From Sphingobacterium sp. SGR-19 (GTDB lineage: Bacteria > Bacteroidota > Bacteroidia > Sphingobacteriales > Sphingobacteriaceae): a stretch of DNA of 64,000 nt. The DNA is taken from contig NZ_JAAKGS010000005.1 of NCBI RefSeq assembly GCF_011043555.1, positions 248,001 to 312,000 of the forward strand. Direction: 5' to 3'. Within the stretch, counting starts at the first letter, position 1. Each line of letters starts with the position of its first letter. This document shows positions 17,593 to 24,862 of the stretch, in pieces. The notes below the pieces were generated by a model, which was not told the origin of the DNA, did no database searches, and was given only the letters and a program-made list of their open reading frames with translations. Both the position numbers and the translations under genes were made by a program.

Positions 17593-19020
17593 ATGGCAAT
17601 AATTAAACCGGTTTGGATCACGATATGTATGCTGATCGTTGTCCACGTGCAGGTGGGTAGTGCCCAACAGCTCGTTGTCGCACCATCGAAAAACTATGTA
17701 CAAACGCCAGAAGGAAAACCATTTATATGGATTGGCGACACAGCATGGGAATTATTTCATAAATTAAATAGAGAAGAGGTAGATCATTATTTAACGGTGC
17801 GGATGAAACAAGGATTCACCGTTATCTATACGGTAATATTAGCGGAACATGAAGGATTAACGCTACCTAATGCCTATGGTGAAGTTCCATTGTACAGACA
17901 GGATCCGGCTAAGCCTAACCTTCGATACTTTGAACATGTGGATTATGTCATCAACAAGGCACAAAGTTTGGGACTTCGTTTAGCGATATTACCTACCTGG
18001 GGGAATAATGTTCAAAATGCAAGAGATGGTAACCGTTCTTATATCTTCACGCCTAAAAATGCCTATCAATACGGTAACTTTCTTGGTGACCGCTATAAAG
18101 ATAAACCCATTATCTGGGTACTCGGAGGAGACCGTAATGTGGATAATGATCAAGCAAGGCTTATTTGGGATAAGCTAGCGGAAGGAGTCCGGGCAGGCAA
18201 TGATGCCAAGCAATTGATAAGTTATCATCCGGCTGGAGAAAGCAGTTCTGCTTATTGGTTTCATAAATCTACTTGGCTGGATTTTAATATGTACCAAACG
18301 GGCCATGCCCGCCGATCGATACCCGGCTATCAATATGCAGAGGCACACCGTCTGTTAGATCCGCAAAAGCCGTTTCTAGACGCGGAACCGGCCTACGAAG
18401 ATATTCCTATAAAGTTCTGGGAATACTTATCAAAAAGATCACCAGAGGAACTTATCGGGTCGGTATTCGATACGTCGGGAATAATCATAAACAGGGATTA
18501 TTTCGAGGCAGGATTTTTTACTGATAAAGACGTGCGCCAACAGGCATATTGGGGGCTTTTGTCGGGGGCAATGGGATTTAGCTACGGGAATAACGCCGTA
18601 TGGCAATTTGTAGGCACAGGGAAGAAATGGGTGATTCCTAGTTTGTATACCTGGCAGGAAGCACTCACAAGGCCGGGCGCCGAACAAATAAAGCATCTTC
18701 GGTTTTTTATGGAACGTTGGGGTTTTTCAACCCAGATTCCGGATCAATCATTAATTTATGGTATTAATCGGCACGGGACATCACACATCAGGGCAGCGAC
18801 GAATGCGGATAAGTCCTGTGTATGTGTCTACACGCCAGTTAATCAAGTGATTGTGTTGAATTTGTCCTTATCTGCCGACACCGTTTATAAAGTCAGTTGG
18901 TTTGATCCTCGTCATGGTGAGATACAACATGAAGAAAAAGTAGTATCAAAAGGGCCTGTGGAATTCAATCCGCCAGCTGCGATGGATGATTGTCTTCTAA
19001 TTTTGGAATTAAAGAAGTAG
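17593..19020 (+). CDS. GH140-like (DUF4038) glycoside hydrolase, apiosidase type
   Basis: 475 aa, signal peptide ending near GSAQQ. The start LVVAPSKNYVQTPEGKPFIW then IGDTAWELFHKLNREEV is the DUF4038 signature. Candidate catalytic acids in clan GH-A positions are Asp180 (LGGDRNVDND) and Glu265 (FLDAEPAYED). The C-terminal 90 residues (VCVYTPVNQVIVLNL...WFDPRHGEI) match the beta-sandwich that follows the barrel in this family. Characterised GH140 members remove apiose in rhamnogalacturonan-II, but the family is broader and this protein need not share that activity. It begins 26 nt after the GH3 gene. Confidence 0.8.
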   Translation: MAIIKPVWITICMLIVVHVQVGSAQQLVVAPSKNYVQTPEGKPFIWIGDTAWELFHKLNREEVDHYLTVRMKQGFTVIYTVILAEHEGLTLPNAYGEVPLYRQDPAKPNLRYFEHVDYVINKAQSLGLRLAILPTWGNNVQNARDGNRSYIFTPKNAYQYGNFLGDRYKDKPIIWVLGGDRNVDNDQARLIWDKLAEGVRAGNDAKQLISYHPAGESSSAYWFHKSTWLDFNMYQTGHARRSIPGYQYAEAHRLLDPQKPFLDAEPAYEDIPIKFWEYLSKRSPEELIGSVFDTSGIIINRDYFEAGFFTDKDVRQQAYWGLLSGAMGFSYGNNAVWQFVGTGKKWVIPSLYTWQEALTRPGAEQIKHLRFFMERWGFSTQIPDQSLIYGINRHGTSHIRAATNADKSCVCVYTPVNQVIVLNLSLSADTVYKVSWFDPRHGEIQHEEKVVSKGPVEFNPPAAMDDCLLILELKK

Positions 19021-19041
19021 CGTTTTTCAAAGAATCAACAT

Positions 19042-19557
19042 ATGCAACGTAGAACAGCTCTAAAGCAATTATTTTTCATAGCAGGCGGAATAGTACTGTT
19101 TCCATCATGTTGGGGAAGGGCGAATAAAGCTTCTATCGCCCTACGTAAACTGCATATTAATGCGGAGCAAGAAAATCTCCTGGCCGAAATAGTGGAATCC
19201 ATTATACCCGAAACCGATAGTCCGGGAGGAAGAACACTTCATCTACACCTTTTTGTACTAAAAATGATTGACGATTGCCATAGCGAAGAAGACCAGCAGG
19301 TTTTTGTTCAAGGACTGAAGGATTGGGATCAGGAGATGAACGATACTGTCGGAAAGTCTTTTTTGCTTGCTAGCTCGGATCAACGACAATCTTACCTGAT
19401 GGATATCGAAAAAGATAAGGCACATCCATTGTCTGGCTTTTTTATGATGACAAAAAGAAGAGCTATACAGGGATATTTGAATTCGGCGTATGTAATGAAA
19501 AATAAGCTGATATACGAATTAGTTCCCGGACGCTATAATGGATATGCAAAAGTTTGA
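19042..19557 (+). CDS. Gluconate 2-dehydrogenase subunit 3-family protein
   Basis: 171 aa. The N-terminus MQRRTALKQLFFIAGG has a twin-Arg-like pair before a hydrophobic stretch and a Cys (PSCWG), suggesting export, perhaps by Tat, with the GMC partner carried along. The body (ENLLAEIVESIIPETDSPGG, then FLLASSDQRQSYL and FFMMTKRRAIQGYLNS) fits the small subunit of membrane-bound FAD sugar dehydrogenases. It is 27 nt upstream of the flavoprotein gene, the usual arrangement for this two-subunit enzyme. Confidence 0.85.
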   Translation: MQRRTALKQLFFIAGGIVLFPSCWGRANKASIALRKLHINAEQENLLAEIVESIIPETDSPGGRTLHLHLFVLKMIDDCHSEEDQQVFVQGLKDWDQEMNDTVGKSFLLASSDQRQSYLMDIEKDKAHPLSGFFMMTKRRAIQGYLNSAYVMKNKLIYELVPGRYNGYAKV

Positions 19558-19584
19558 ATAAATATAAAGGACGTAATTTAAGGA

Positions 19585-21300
19585 ATGGCAAATATCAATA
19601 TAGATAGCATAAAGGAACGGACTTTTGATGCTATTGTCATCGGATCAGGAATTAGCGGCGGATGGGCGGCCAAGGAGCTCTGTGAAAAGGGATTACGAAC
19701 ACTGGTTTTAGAACGAGGACGGGATGTAAAGCATGTAAAGGACTACCCTACAACCAATATGTATCCTTATGAGTTTGAGCATCGGTTAGAAATGCCGTAT
19801 GAAGATAAGCAAAGGAATCCGATTGCCAATCGCTGTTATGCTTATCGAGAAGATTCCGCACACTTTTTTGTCAAGGACGATGAACACCCCTACATTCAGG
19901 AAAAAGAGTTTGATTGGATTCGGGGATATCAAGTAGGAGGAAAATCTCTTTTATGGGCGAGACAGGTGCAACGGTGGAGCGATTTTGATTTTGAAGGCCC
20001 GGCCAGAGATGGATTTGCTGTGGATTGGCCGATACGCTATCGCGATCTCGCCCCATGGTATGATCATGTAGAGCGCTTCATTGGTGTCGCAGGCAATCGG
20101 GATGGTGTGGCTGAGCTTCCTGACGGGGACTTTTTGCCCGCTTATCCGCTAAACGCAGTAGAAAATCATTTTAAGCGTATCGTAGCATCGAAATACGATA
20201 ACCGTCATGTAATAAGCGCGAGATGTGCCCATCTATCTCAGCCGGCACCCATCCATCTAGAACAGGGACGTGTCCAGTGTCAAAATCGTGTCCTTTGTCA
20301 GCGAGGTTGCCCCTTTGGCGGATATTTTAGTAGCAACGCGTCTACGTTGCCCTGGGCAGAGAAAACGGGTAATATGACTCTTCGGCCGTTTTCTGTCGTG
20401 GAATCCATCATATATGATGAGCAAAAGGGCAAGGCGGTAGGGGTGCGGGTAATTGACACCAATACCAAGGAAGCAACCGATTTTTATAGCCGGGTGATTT
20501 TCGTCAATGCCTCCGCCTTGAACAGCAACCTGATTCTTCTTAACTCGATTTCAAACCGTTTTCCTAATGGATTGGGCAACGATAATGGATTGCTTGGTAA
20601 GTATATCGCATTCCACAGTTATACGGCGGTCATAACCGGCGAATACGATGGTGAGTTGGCATACCGTACCGATGGGAGAAATCCAGCCGGAGGGGGATAC
20701 ATACCCCGATTCCGCAATGTTTACAGACAGGAAACCGATTTCTTACGGGGCTGGGCAGCGACATTTAATGCCAGCAGGAACCCGTCTACGGATACTTCCC
20801 GTGTCGGTCCATCACTGAAAGATCGATTACTGCATCCAAAACTGGGAAATTGGCGGGTAGGTTCGCATATGATGGCTGAAACTATTCCTAAAGAAAACAA
20901 CAAAGTGTGGCTCGATACGGCAAAAAAGGATCAGTGGGGAGTTCCATTGCTGCATATCGATGTAGCATATGACGACAATGACTGGAAAATACGAGCAGAC
21001 TATTTTGAGCAGATGACAGCGATGTTTGAGGCTGCCGGGTTCCAGAACGTTAAAACGAGAAACGACGATCGCCGCCCCGGAAATGATATCCACGAGATGG
21101 GGGGAGCGCGTATGGGGCACGACCCCAAAACCTCATTGCTCAATAAATGGAACCAACTGCACAGCTGTGAAAATGTCTTTGTAACTGATGGCGCTTGTAT
21201 GACATCCACTGCTACACAGAATCCCTCGTTGACTTACATGGCACTGACAGCTAGAGCTGTTGATTACGCACTTACGTTGATGAAAAAAGGTTTTTTGTAG
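19585..21300 (+). CDS. GMC-family FAD oxidoreductase (sugar dehydrogenase)
   Basis: 571 aa without its own signal peptide. The FAD-binding GxGxxG is at residues 20-25 (IVIGSGISGG), followed by TLVLERGRDVKHV. The C-terminal GMC domain has HEMGGARMG (His503) and TQNPSLTYMALT (Asn546). The His/Asn pair with this spacing is the active-site pair seen in pyranose-oxidase-like members. The enzyme would oxidise a sugar ring carbon or C1 and pass electrons to the chain through its partner. With the subunit-3 gene it closes the PUL operon, so oxidation of the released sugar is probably part of the pathway. A long inverted repeat follows 12 nt after the stop. Confidence 0.88.
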   Translation: MANINIDSIKERTFDAIVIGSGISGGWAAKELCEKGLRTLVLERGRDVKHVKDYPTTNMYPYEFEHRLEMPYEDKQRNPIANRCYAYREDSAHFFVKDDEHPYIQEKEFDWIRGYQVGGKSLLWARQVQRWSDFDFEGPARDGFAVDWPIRYRDLAPWYDHVERFIGVAGNRDGVAELPDGDFLPAYPLNAVENHFKRIVASKYDNRHVISARCAHLSQPAPIHLEQGRVQCQNRVLCQRGCPFGGYFSSNASTLPWAEKTGNMTLRPFSVVESIIYDEQKGKAVGVRVIDTNTKEATDFYSRVIFVNASALNSNLILLNSISNRFPNGLGNDNGLLGKYIAFHSYTAVITGEYDGELAYRTDGRNPAGGGYIPRFRNVYRQETDFLRGWAATFNASRNPSTDTSRVGPSLKDRLLHPKLGNWRVGSHMMAETIPKENNKVWLDTAKKDQWGVPLLHIDVAYDDNDWKIRADYFEQMTAMFEAAGFQNVKTRNDDRRPGNDIHEMGGARMGHDPKTSLLNKWNQLHSCENVFVTDGACMTSTATQNPSLTYMALTARAVDYALTLMKKGFL

Positions 21301-21311
21301 AAAATTTCTTA

Positions 21312-21356
21312 TTCTTCATTTGTTTAGTTATCTTTAGTAACTAAACAAGTGAAGAA
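21312..21356. terminator. Long inverted repeat after the GMC gene, likely transcription stop
   Basis: Arms at 21312-21330 and 21338-21356 pair over 19 positions with a single T/G wobble and a 7-nt loop. There is no clear T-run after it, so it may act as a terminator with weak tail, an RNA-stabilising hairpin at the end of the PUL transcript, or a protein site. Confidence 0.5.
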
Positions 21357-21362
21357 CCTTTC

Positions 21363-22098
21363 ATGCTCCAATCTAAATTCTTTGATTTCCGGCAGGATAT
21401 CAGCCCGTCAGTAAGAACGATCGGGGGCGGCTACCTTTTTTTTTGCCCTTAAACCATCATTATCGTATAGGTAACAATCTAGAGGCCATTTTTATGGAAC
21501 TGGAAGAATGCGTTCTTCTGGAATTAAAGGGAACTATTGATCCAGACGGAATTCGCGTTGACCCCGCTATGGGTGAGATTAGTTTCTGGCAATTGTACCA
21601 ATTTATGAACAGCTCCCAACTTTATTTACCCCACAGCCTGCCTTTGAGCGATAACCGCTGTATCTCTTTTTCGACAGCGACACAAAAGTTCCGTTGCTGC
21701 TGAACCAGGGAAAGCAGTGGGCCGTGCTTATCGGTTATAAAATCGATGCCGTAGGCAATTTGCTCAAAGAGTTTCCGATGTTGGCGAGCTTAGCCTACGC
21801 GAACGAATCGCCCAACACGAACGCTTATTGGGAGCCGGATATCAGTATCAACCATAGTCTACGGGACGCGTGGCATCGACTCAGCAGACCGGAATATCTT
21901 CCTTTCCGCGGTAAGGGCGAACTCTTGTTGGACGTTTGTCGGCTACTGGAGGAATACTGTCGACAATTAGATCGTCAAGCAGACCAAAACGAACGAAGCC
22001 GGCTGGGGCTGTACCATAAGGCATTGGCGTATATCAATGAAAACGTGTTGGATTCCATAAATAAACATGATGTTGCGAAAGGGTTACAAAAAGTTTAA
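21363..22098 (+). pseudogene. Frameshifted and truncated AraC-type regulator remnant
   Basis: Three overlapping frames together give one protein. An ATG at 21363 starts MLQSKFFDFRQDISPSVRTI and stops after a run of nine T. The sequence continues in another frame (21443-21703, NHHYRIGNNLEAIFMELEEC, EISFWQLYQFMNSSQLYLP), and again from about 21685 to 22098 (LLNQGKQWAVLIGYKIDAV, ending YHKALAYINENVLDSINKHDVAKGLQKV). The final segment looks like the beginning of an AraC DNA-binding domain, but it ends before the two helix-turn-helix units. Neither downstream part has an ATG. Two shifts plus a missing C-terminus make a pseudogene much more likely than sequencing error. Confidence 0.65.
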
Positions 22099-22119
22099 TT
22101 TTTAACAAAAAAAAGTATC

Positions 22120-22743
22120 ATGAGTAAAGTAACATTAAAAACTGGGGGAACCAGTAACGGAGAAGCACAGTTTGTTAGATTCGTTGAAAACATCATTGTT
22201 AAATTAACAGAAAACGCAGATTTGTTTACGGATGTAGATCCGAGCATTGCCGATCTGGAACAGGCGCTGGCCAAAGTCAAGCAGGCGCAGGCCGATGCGG
22301 CGTATCGGGACAAGCGTTTTGTCGTTCTCAAAAACCAGGCTTTTGCGGCGTTGAAGACCATGGTCTACCACCTGTACCTCTATGTAGAGCGTCAGGCAAA
22401 CGGCGATGCAGCAATTATTTTAGCGGCAGGCTTTAAGCCGTCAGCACGAGGCACCATCGGCCCCGAACCGGCACCACAGCCAAAGTTCCTTTCGGTAGAA
22501 GTCAATGCGCGTATATCGGGGGTAACCACGCTGAAGACTGCCTACTGGAAGGGTAAGCTAGCCTATCAGTTTGAATACCGGAAGAAAAACAGCGACGCCG
22601 AATGGACAAGGGTGATAAGCTCCAGATCTAAAGTGACCATGACCGGACTGGAACCGGTACAGGAGTATGAGTTCCGTGTCGCTTATATCGGTAGGAACCC
22701 GCAGATGACCTATAGCGATGTCGTGCGTTCGTACGTGTTTTAA
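22120..22743 (+). CDS. Hypothetical protein with C-terminal fibronectin type III domain
   Basis: 207 aa, no signal peptide. Residues about 1-100 are helical and rich in Ala/Lys/Gln (SIADLEQALAKVKQAQADAAYRDKR); residues about 115-207 form a likely FN3 domain (FLSVEVNARISGVTTLKTAYWKG, then MTGLEPVQEYEFRVAYIG). A clean ATG follows an A-rich leader. Short helix-plus-FN3 proteins of this kind occur in Sphingobacteriaceae next to other small orphan genes. No function is known to me. Confidence 0.65.
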   Translation: MSKVTLKTGGTSNGEAQFVRFVENIIVKLTENADLFTDVDPSIADLEQALAKVKQAQADAAYRDKRFVVLKNQAFAALKTMVYHLYLYVERQANGDAAIILAAGFKPSARGTIGPEPAPQPKFLSVEVNARISGVTTLKTAYWKGKLAYQFEYRKKNSDAEWTRVISSRSKVTMTGLEPVQEYEFRVAYIGRNPQMTYSDVVRSYVF

Positions 22744-22760
22744 ACGTTGATACGTAATCT

Positions 22761-22817
22761 TGGCTATCCCTGCATCACGGGATATGATGTCCTCTTCGGA
22801 GTGGGATAGCCACTTTT
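22761..22817 (+). terminator. Branched stem structure with T-run: terminator or small structured RNA
   Basis: A 10-bp outer stem (TGGCTATCCC 22761-22770 with GGGATAGCCA 22803-22812) encloses two smaller hairpins: 22772-22777 with 22785-22790, and CTC-TTCG-GAG at 22792-22801, a stable UUCG tetraloop. Five T follow directly (22813-22817). This gives a three-way junction with a terminator-like tail after the FN3 gene. Confidence 0.5.
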
Positions 22818-22882
22818 TGGAAAATAAATAGACAACATATATAAAGACAATTGTTCGCCCACACCTGCTAAAAGATATTATC

Positions 22883-23551
22883 TTGGAATTTGATGACGCC
22901 AAGGAGCAGCCAGACTACGAAAAAGAAGCTTTAGCACGCTACTACGAAGCACATGATGTAGTCTGGGATCTGAAGCAGCGCCTGGAGTATTTGGCAAAAG
23001 GGCTGTTGGCCGTACGGGAACAAACGGCCGAAAGCGACATGGAAGCCCACCGCTTAAATCAAAGTCTGGCATTCGGGGAAGACAGCCTGGGCTTATCCGA
23101 TGGAAAGAATCTGCCTGAAATAAATGGTGAATTTACTATTGACGTGACAGGTTTGTTTCAGGATCTAGAAAAGCACAATCTAGGGGTGCAGGATTTGTAT
23201 ACCTTAGTGGATGACATGACCCAACGCTACAATAATGAAATAGACCTGATCGATCCGGCCGACGAATACCAAGAGCATTGGCCGGTGCATGGTCGGTATT
23301 TTGGTATATTCGACGATGTGTACCCGCGCTATGAGGAGCTCTCGGTTAATATCGTTTCGCTGGACGATGAGGAACAGCTTTTTTTGGAGATCTATGGGGA
23401 GTTGTCTGACATGTACCAGCGAAACTTGGATTTTGCGAAGGAAGTATTTGAATCCTATCGGCGGCTGATCGAGCTGGTCGATCCGATGTATAAACGCGCG
23501 TCGATTGCGATGGCTGCTATGCAACGGAAGACGCGAGGTCTTAACAATTAA
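22883..23551 (+). CDS. Hypothetical acidic, helical protein with a non-ATG start
   Basis: 222 aa, very rich in Glu/Asp/Leu, predicted mostly helical with coiled-coil potential (YYEAHDVVWDLKQRLEYLAK and many Asp/Glu-rich turns). No membrane segment or signal peptide. The frame is closed by a stop at 22829-22831 and contains no ATG before 22883, so the best start is TTG at 22883 (ATT at 22877 is less likely). No family recognised. It follows the FN3 gene by 140 nt, separated by the structured element, and precedes the tRNA pair. Confidence 0.55.
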   Translation: MEFDDAKEQPDYEKEALARYYEAHDVVWDLKQRLEYLAKGLLAVREQTAESDMEAHRLNQSLAFGEDSLGLSDGKNLPEINGEFTIDVTGLFQDLEKHNLGVQDLYTLVDDMTQRYNNEIDLIDPADEYQEHWPVHGRYFGIFDDVYPRYEELSVNIVSLDDEEQLFLEIYGELSDMYQRNLDFAKEVFESYRRLIELVDPMYKRASIAMAAMQRKTRGLNN

Positions 23552-23643
23552 CGGGTTGCCCTTTCATACTTAAAAAATTAAAAAAATAATTTTGCAAATC
23601 AGATTTTACCCCTATATTTGCACACGCAATAAGCAAAAGGCTT

Positions 23644-23718
23644 GGAGAATTAGCTCAGCTGGTTCAGAGCATCTGCCTTACAAGCAGAGGGTCACTGGTT
23701 CGAATCCAGTATTCTCCA
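23644..23718 (+). tRNA. tRNA-Val(TAC)
   Basis: 75 nt cloverleaf: acceptor GGAGAAT pairs with ATTCTCC, D-loop AGCTCAGCTGGT, anticodon stem CTGC/GCAG around loop CTTACAA (anticodon TAC), T-arm with GGTTCGAATCC. CCA is not encoded. Confidence 0.96.
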
Positions 23719-23730
23719 CATAAGAACCTT

Positions 23731-23805
23731 GGGAGATTAGCTCAGCTGGTTCAGAGCACCTGCCTTACAAGCAGGGGGTCACTGGTTCGAACCCAGTATC
23801 TCCCA
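23731..23805 (+). tRNA. tRNA-Val(TAC), second copy
   Basis: 75 nt, acceptor GGGAGAT/ATCTCCC, same TAC anticodon loop and T-arm GGTTCGAACCC. Only a few bases in the acceptor, anticodon and T stems differ from the first copy, mostly with compensation. The 12-nt gap implies one transcript. Confidence 0.96.
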
Positions 23806-23811
23806 CAATCC

Positions 23812-23847
23812 AAAAAAGTCCTTTTTTGAGAAAAAAGGACTTTTTTT
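23812..23847. terminator. Intrinsic terminator after the tRNA-Val pair
   Basis: AAAAAAGTCC and its inverted copy GGACTTTTTT frame a T/A-rich stem with a GAG loop, followed by T's. The stem is symmetric, so it can also stop the convergent gene at 23908-24549. Confidence 0.85.
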
Positions 23848-23907
23848 ATGCAGTCTCGCATAATCAAAGTCCATTCAATTTCCTGTTTGTGTCCCGGGAT
23901 CTAACTC

Positions 23908-24549
23908 TTACACTACCCCCAGATACACCGAGTCAGACAACTTATCGGTTAGCGTGTTTTTGGACCCCACGTAAACGTGAAATGGGACTTTTCCCATCAT
24001 CGTGTTGCCAAACGGTTCCCATGCATAGGAGCGAGCTGATAAATCAGGGCCTGAAGACAACAAATCGAATATATTTTTTCCATCGTAAATGGCTGCGACA
24101 AATATTTCGTCACGGAGGCCGGTATACGACGAGTCCCATTCAAAAACCAATATTTTTCCCTCCCGCCTCACCTGAGGGTTCCTTGGGGGTGTTTGTTCTC
24201 CACGGAAGAGCAATACCTTTTCCGGATTGACGTACGGAGCGTTTTCATTATCTGCATCATAATCCAACGCATTTTTAAATATGTAGGATTGTGCTTGCTG
24301 AAAAGAGCCGATTCGACTGCCAGAAGGAGCCAGATCCTTATATCCCCAATTGATAATCGGTTTAATAGGACGAAGAAATTGTGAAACCACTTTCATCCGT
24401 TGTTGATTTAGCGCTGCCAATTTGGTCGGCTTACGTTTAGGACGGGATGGGAGGCTGCGGACGATCGCTTGACCATTTAATTCATAGCCCACGACATTTC
24501 CAACTCTACCTGAGAAAGGCCCATGTATTCCATCTTTAAGAATTGCCAT
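23908..24549 (-). CDS. DUF6266-like hypothetical protein
   Basis: 213 aa. The start MAILKDGIHGPFSGRVGNVV followed by GYELNGQAIVRSLP is typical of the DUF6266 proteins common in Pedobacter and relatives. The N-terminal half contains a basic stretch (RSLPSRPKRKPT); the C-terminal half is beta-rich and Ig-like (FEWDSSYTGLRDEIFVAAIY). There is no signal peptide. The function of the family is not known to me. It lies alone, convergent with the tRNA genes. Confidence 0.72.
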   Translation of the reverse strand: MAILKDGIHGPFSGRVGNVVGYELNGQAIVRSLPSRPKRKPTKLAALNQQRMKVVSQFLRPIKPIINWGYKDLAPSGSRIGSFQQAQSYIFKNALDYDADNENAPYVNPEKVLLFRGEQTPPRNPQVRREGKILVFEWDSSYTGLRDEIFVAAIYDGKNIFDLLSSGPDLSARSYAWEPFGNTMMGKVPFHVYVGSKNTLTDKLSDSVYLGVV

Positions 24550-24650
24550 ATCTGTATTTTTTATGTGATGCTTCGTAAAATGTGTATAACGTATATATTG
24601 ATAAAACTAATACTAAAGTAGGTAAAATAAAATTATAAAAAGATAAAATA

Positions 24651-24792
24651 GGGAGATAATAGTGGTTTACCTCTATAAACCCTCTATTAAACCACTATAT
24701 AAACTCTTTATAACCTCTAAAAATTATAAAATAATCTCCCGTGAATCCGGTCCGCTACCGTTATGATTGTTCTATGTGCTTTCCCTCACGGG
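24651..24792. repeat. Cluster of nested inverted repeats and phased short repeats
   Basis: In this AT-rich gap there are four copies of a degenerate 11-12 nt unit (CTCTATAAACC-like) from 24671 to 24715. An 11-bp inverted repeat brackets two of them (ATAGTGGTTTA 24659-24669 with TAAACCACTAT 24688-24698). An outer pair is GGGAGAT 24651-24657 with ATCTCCC 24734-24740, and a further pair is CCCGTGA 24738-24744 with TCACGGG 24786-24792. No gene is visible here. Confidence 0.5.
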
Positions 24793-24814
24793 CAGGATAT
24801 CGATTTTTCATCTA

Positions 24815-24829
24815 TCTTGTTCTACATAT
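24815..24829. promoter_or_regulatory. Candidate operator TCTTGT-TCT-ACATAT upstream of the FCD regulator
   Basis: The right half ACATAT and the GT-N3-AC core match the palindrome at 25637-25651, read in the opposite direction (GTTCTACATAT is the reverse complement of ATATGTAGAAC there). GT-N3-AC is the core expected for FadR-type GntR proteins. It lies 22 nt upstream of the -7 box. Confidence 0.55.
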
Positions 24830-24850
24830 AAACAATATAAAATTTTGCTA

Positions 24851-24858
24851 TATATTTG
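24851..24858 (+). promoter_or_regulatory. -7 box TATATTTG of the FCD regulator gene
   Basis: Exact match to TAnnTTTG, only 4 nt before the ATG at 24863. Either the mRNA is nearly leaderless or translation starts further in, at Met 24914. No well-spaced -33 TTTG is seen. Confidence 0.45.
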
Positions 24859-24862
24859 TAAG

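Noticed and set aside
23644..23805. Tandem tRNA-Val genes as an attachment site of an integrated element
   Set aside because: No integrase and no repeated tRNA 3' end were found downstream; the second copy is a complete tRNA with compensated stem changes, i.e. a normal gene duplication.
24671..24715. Short repeats as a CRISPR array
   Set aside because: Units are 11-12 nt, degenerate and contiguous without spacers; no cas gene is present.
24767..24862. N-terminal extension of the FCD regulator
   Set aside because: The candidate operator and an exact -7 box lie inside this stretch, and its residues are not part of the GntR fold.
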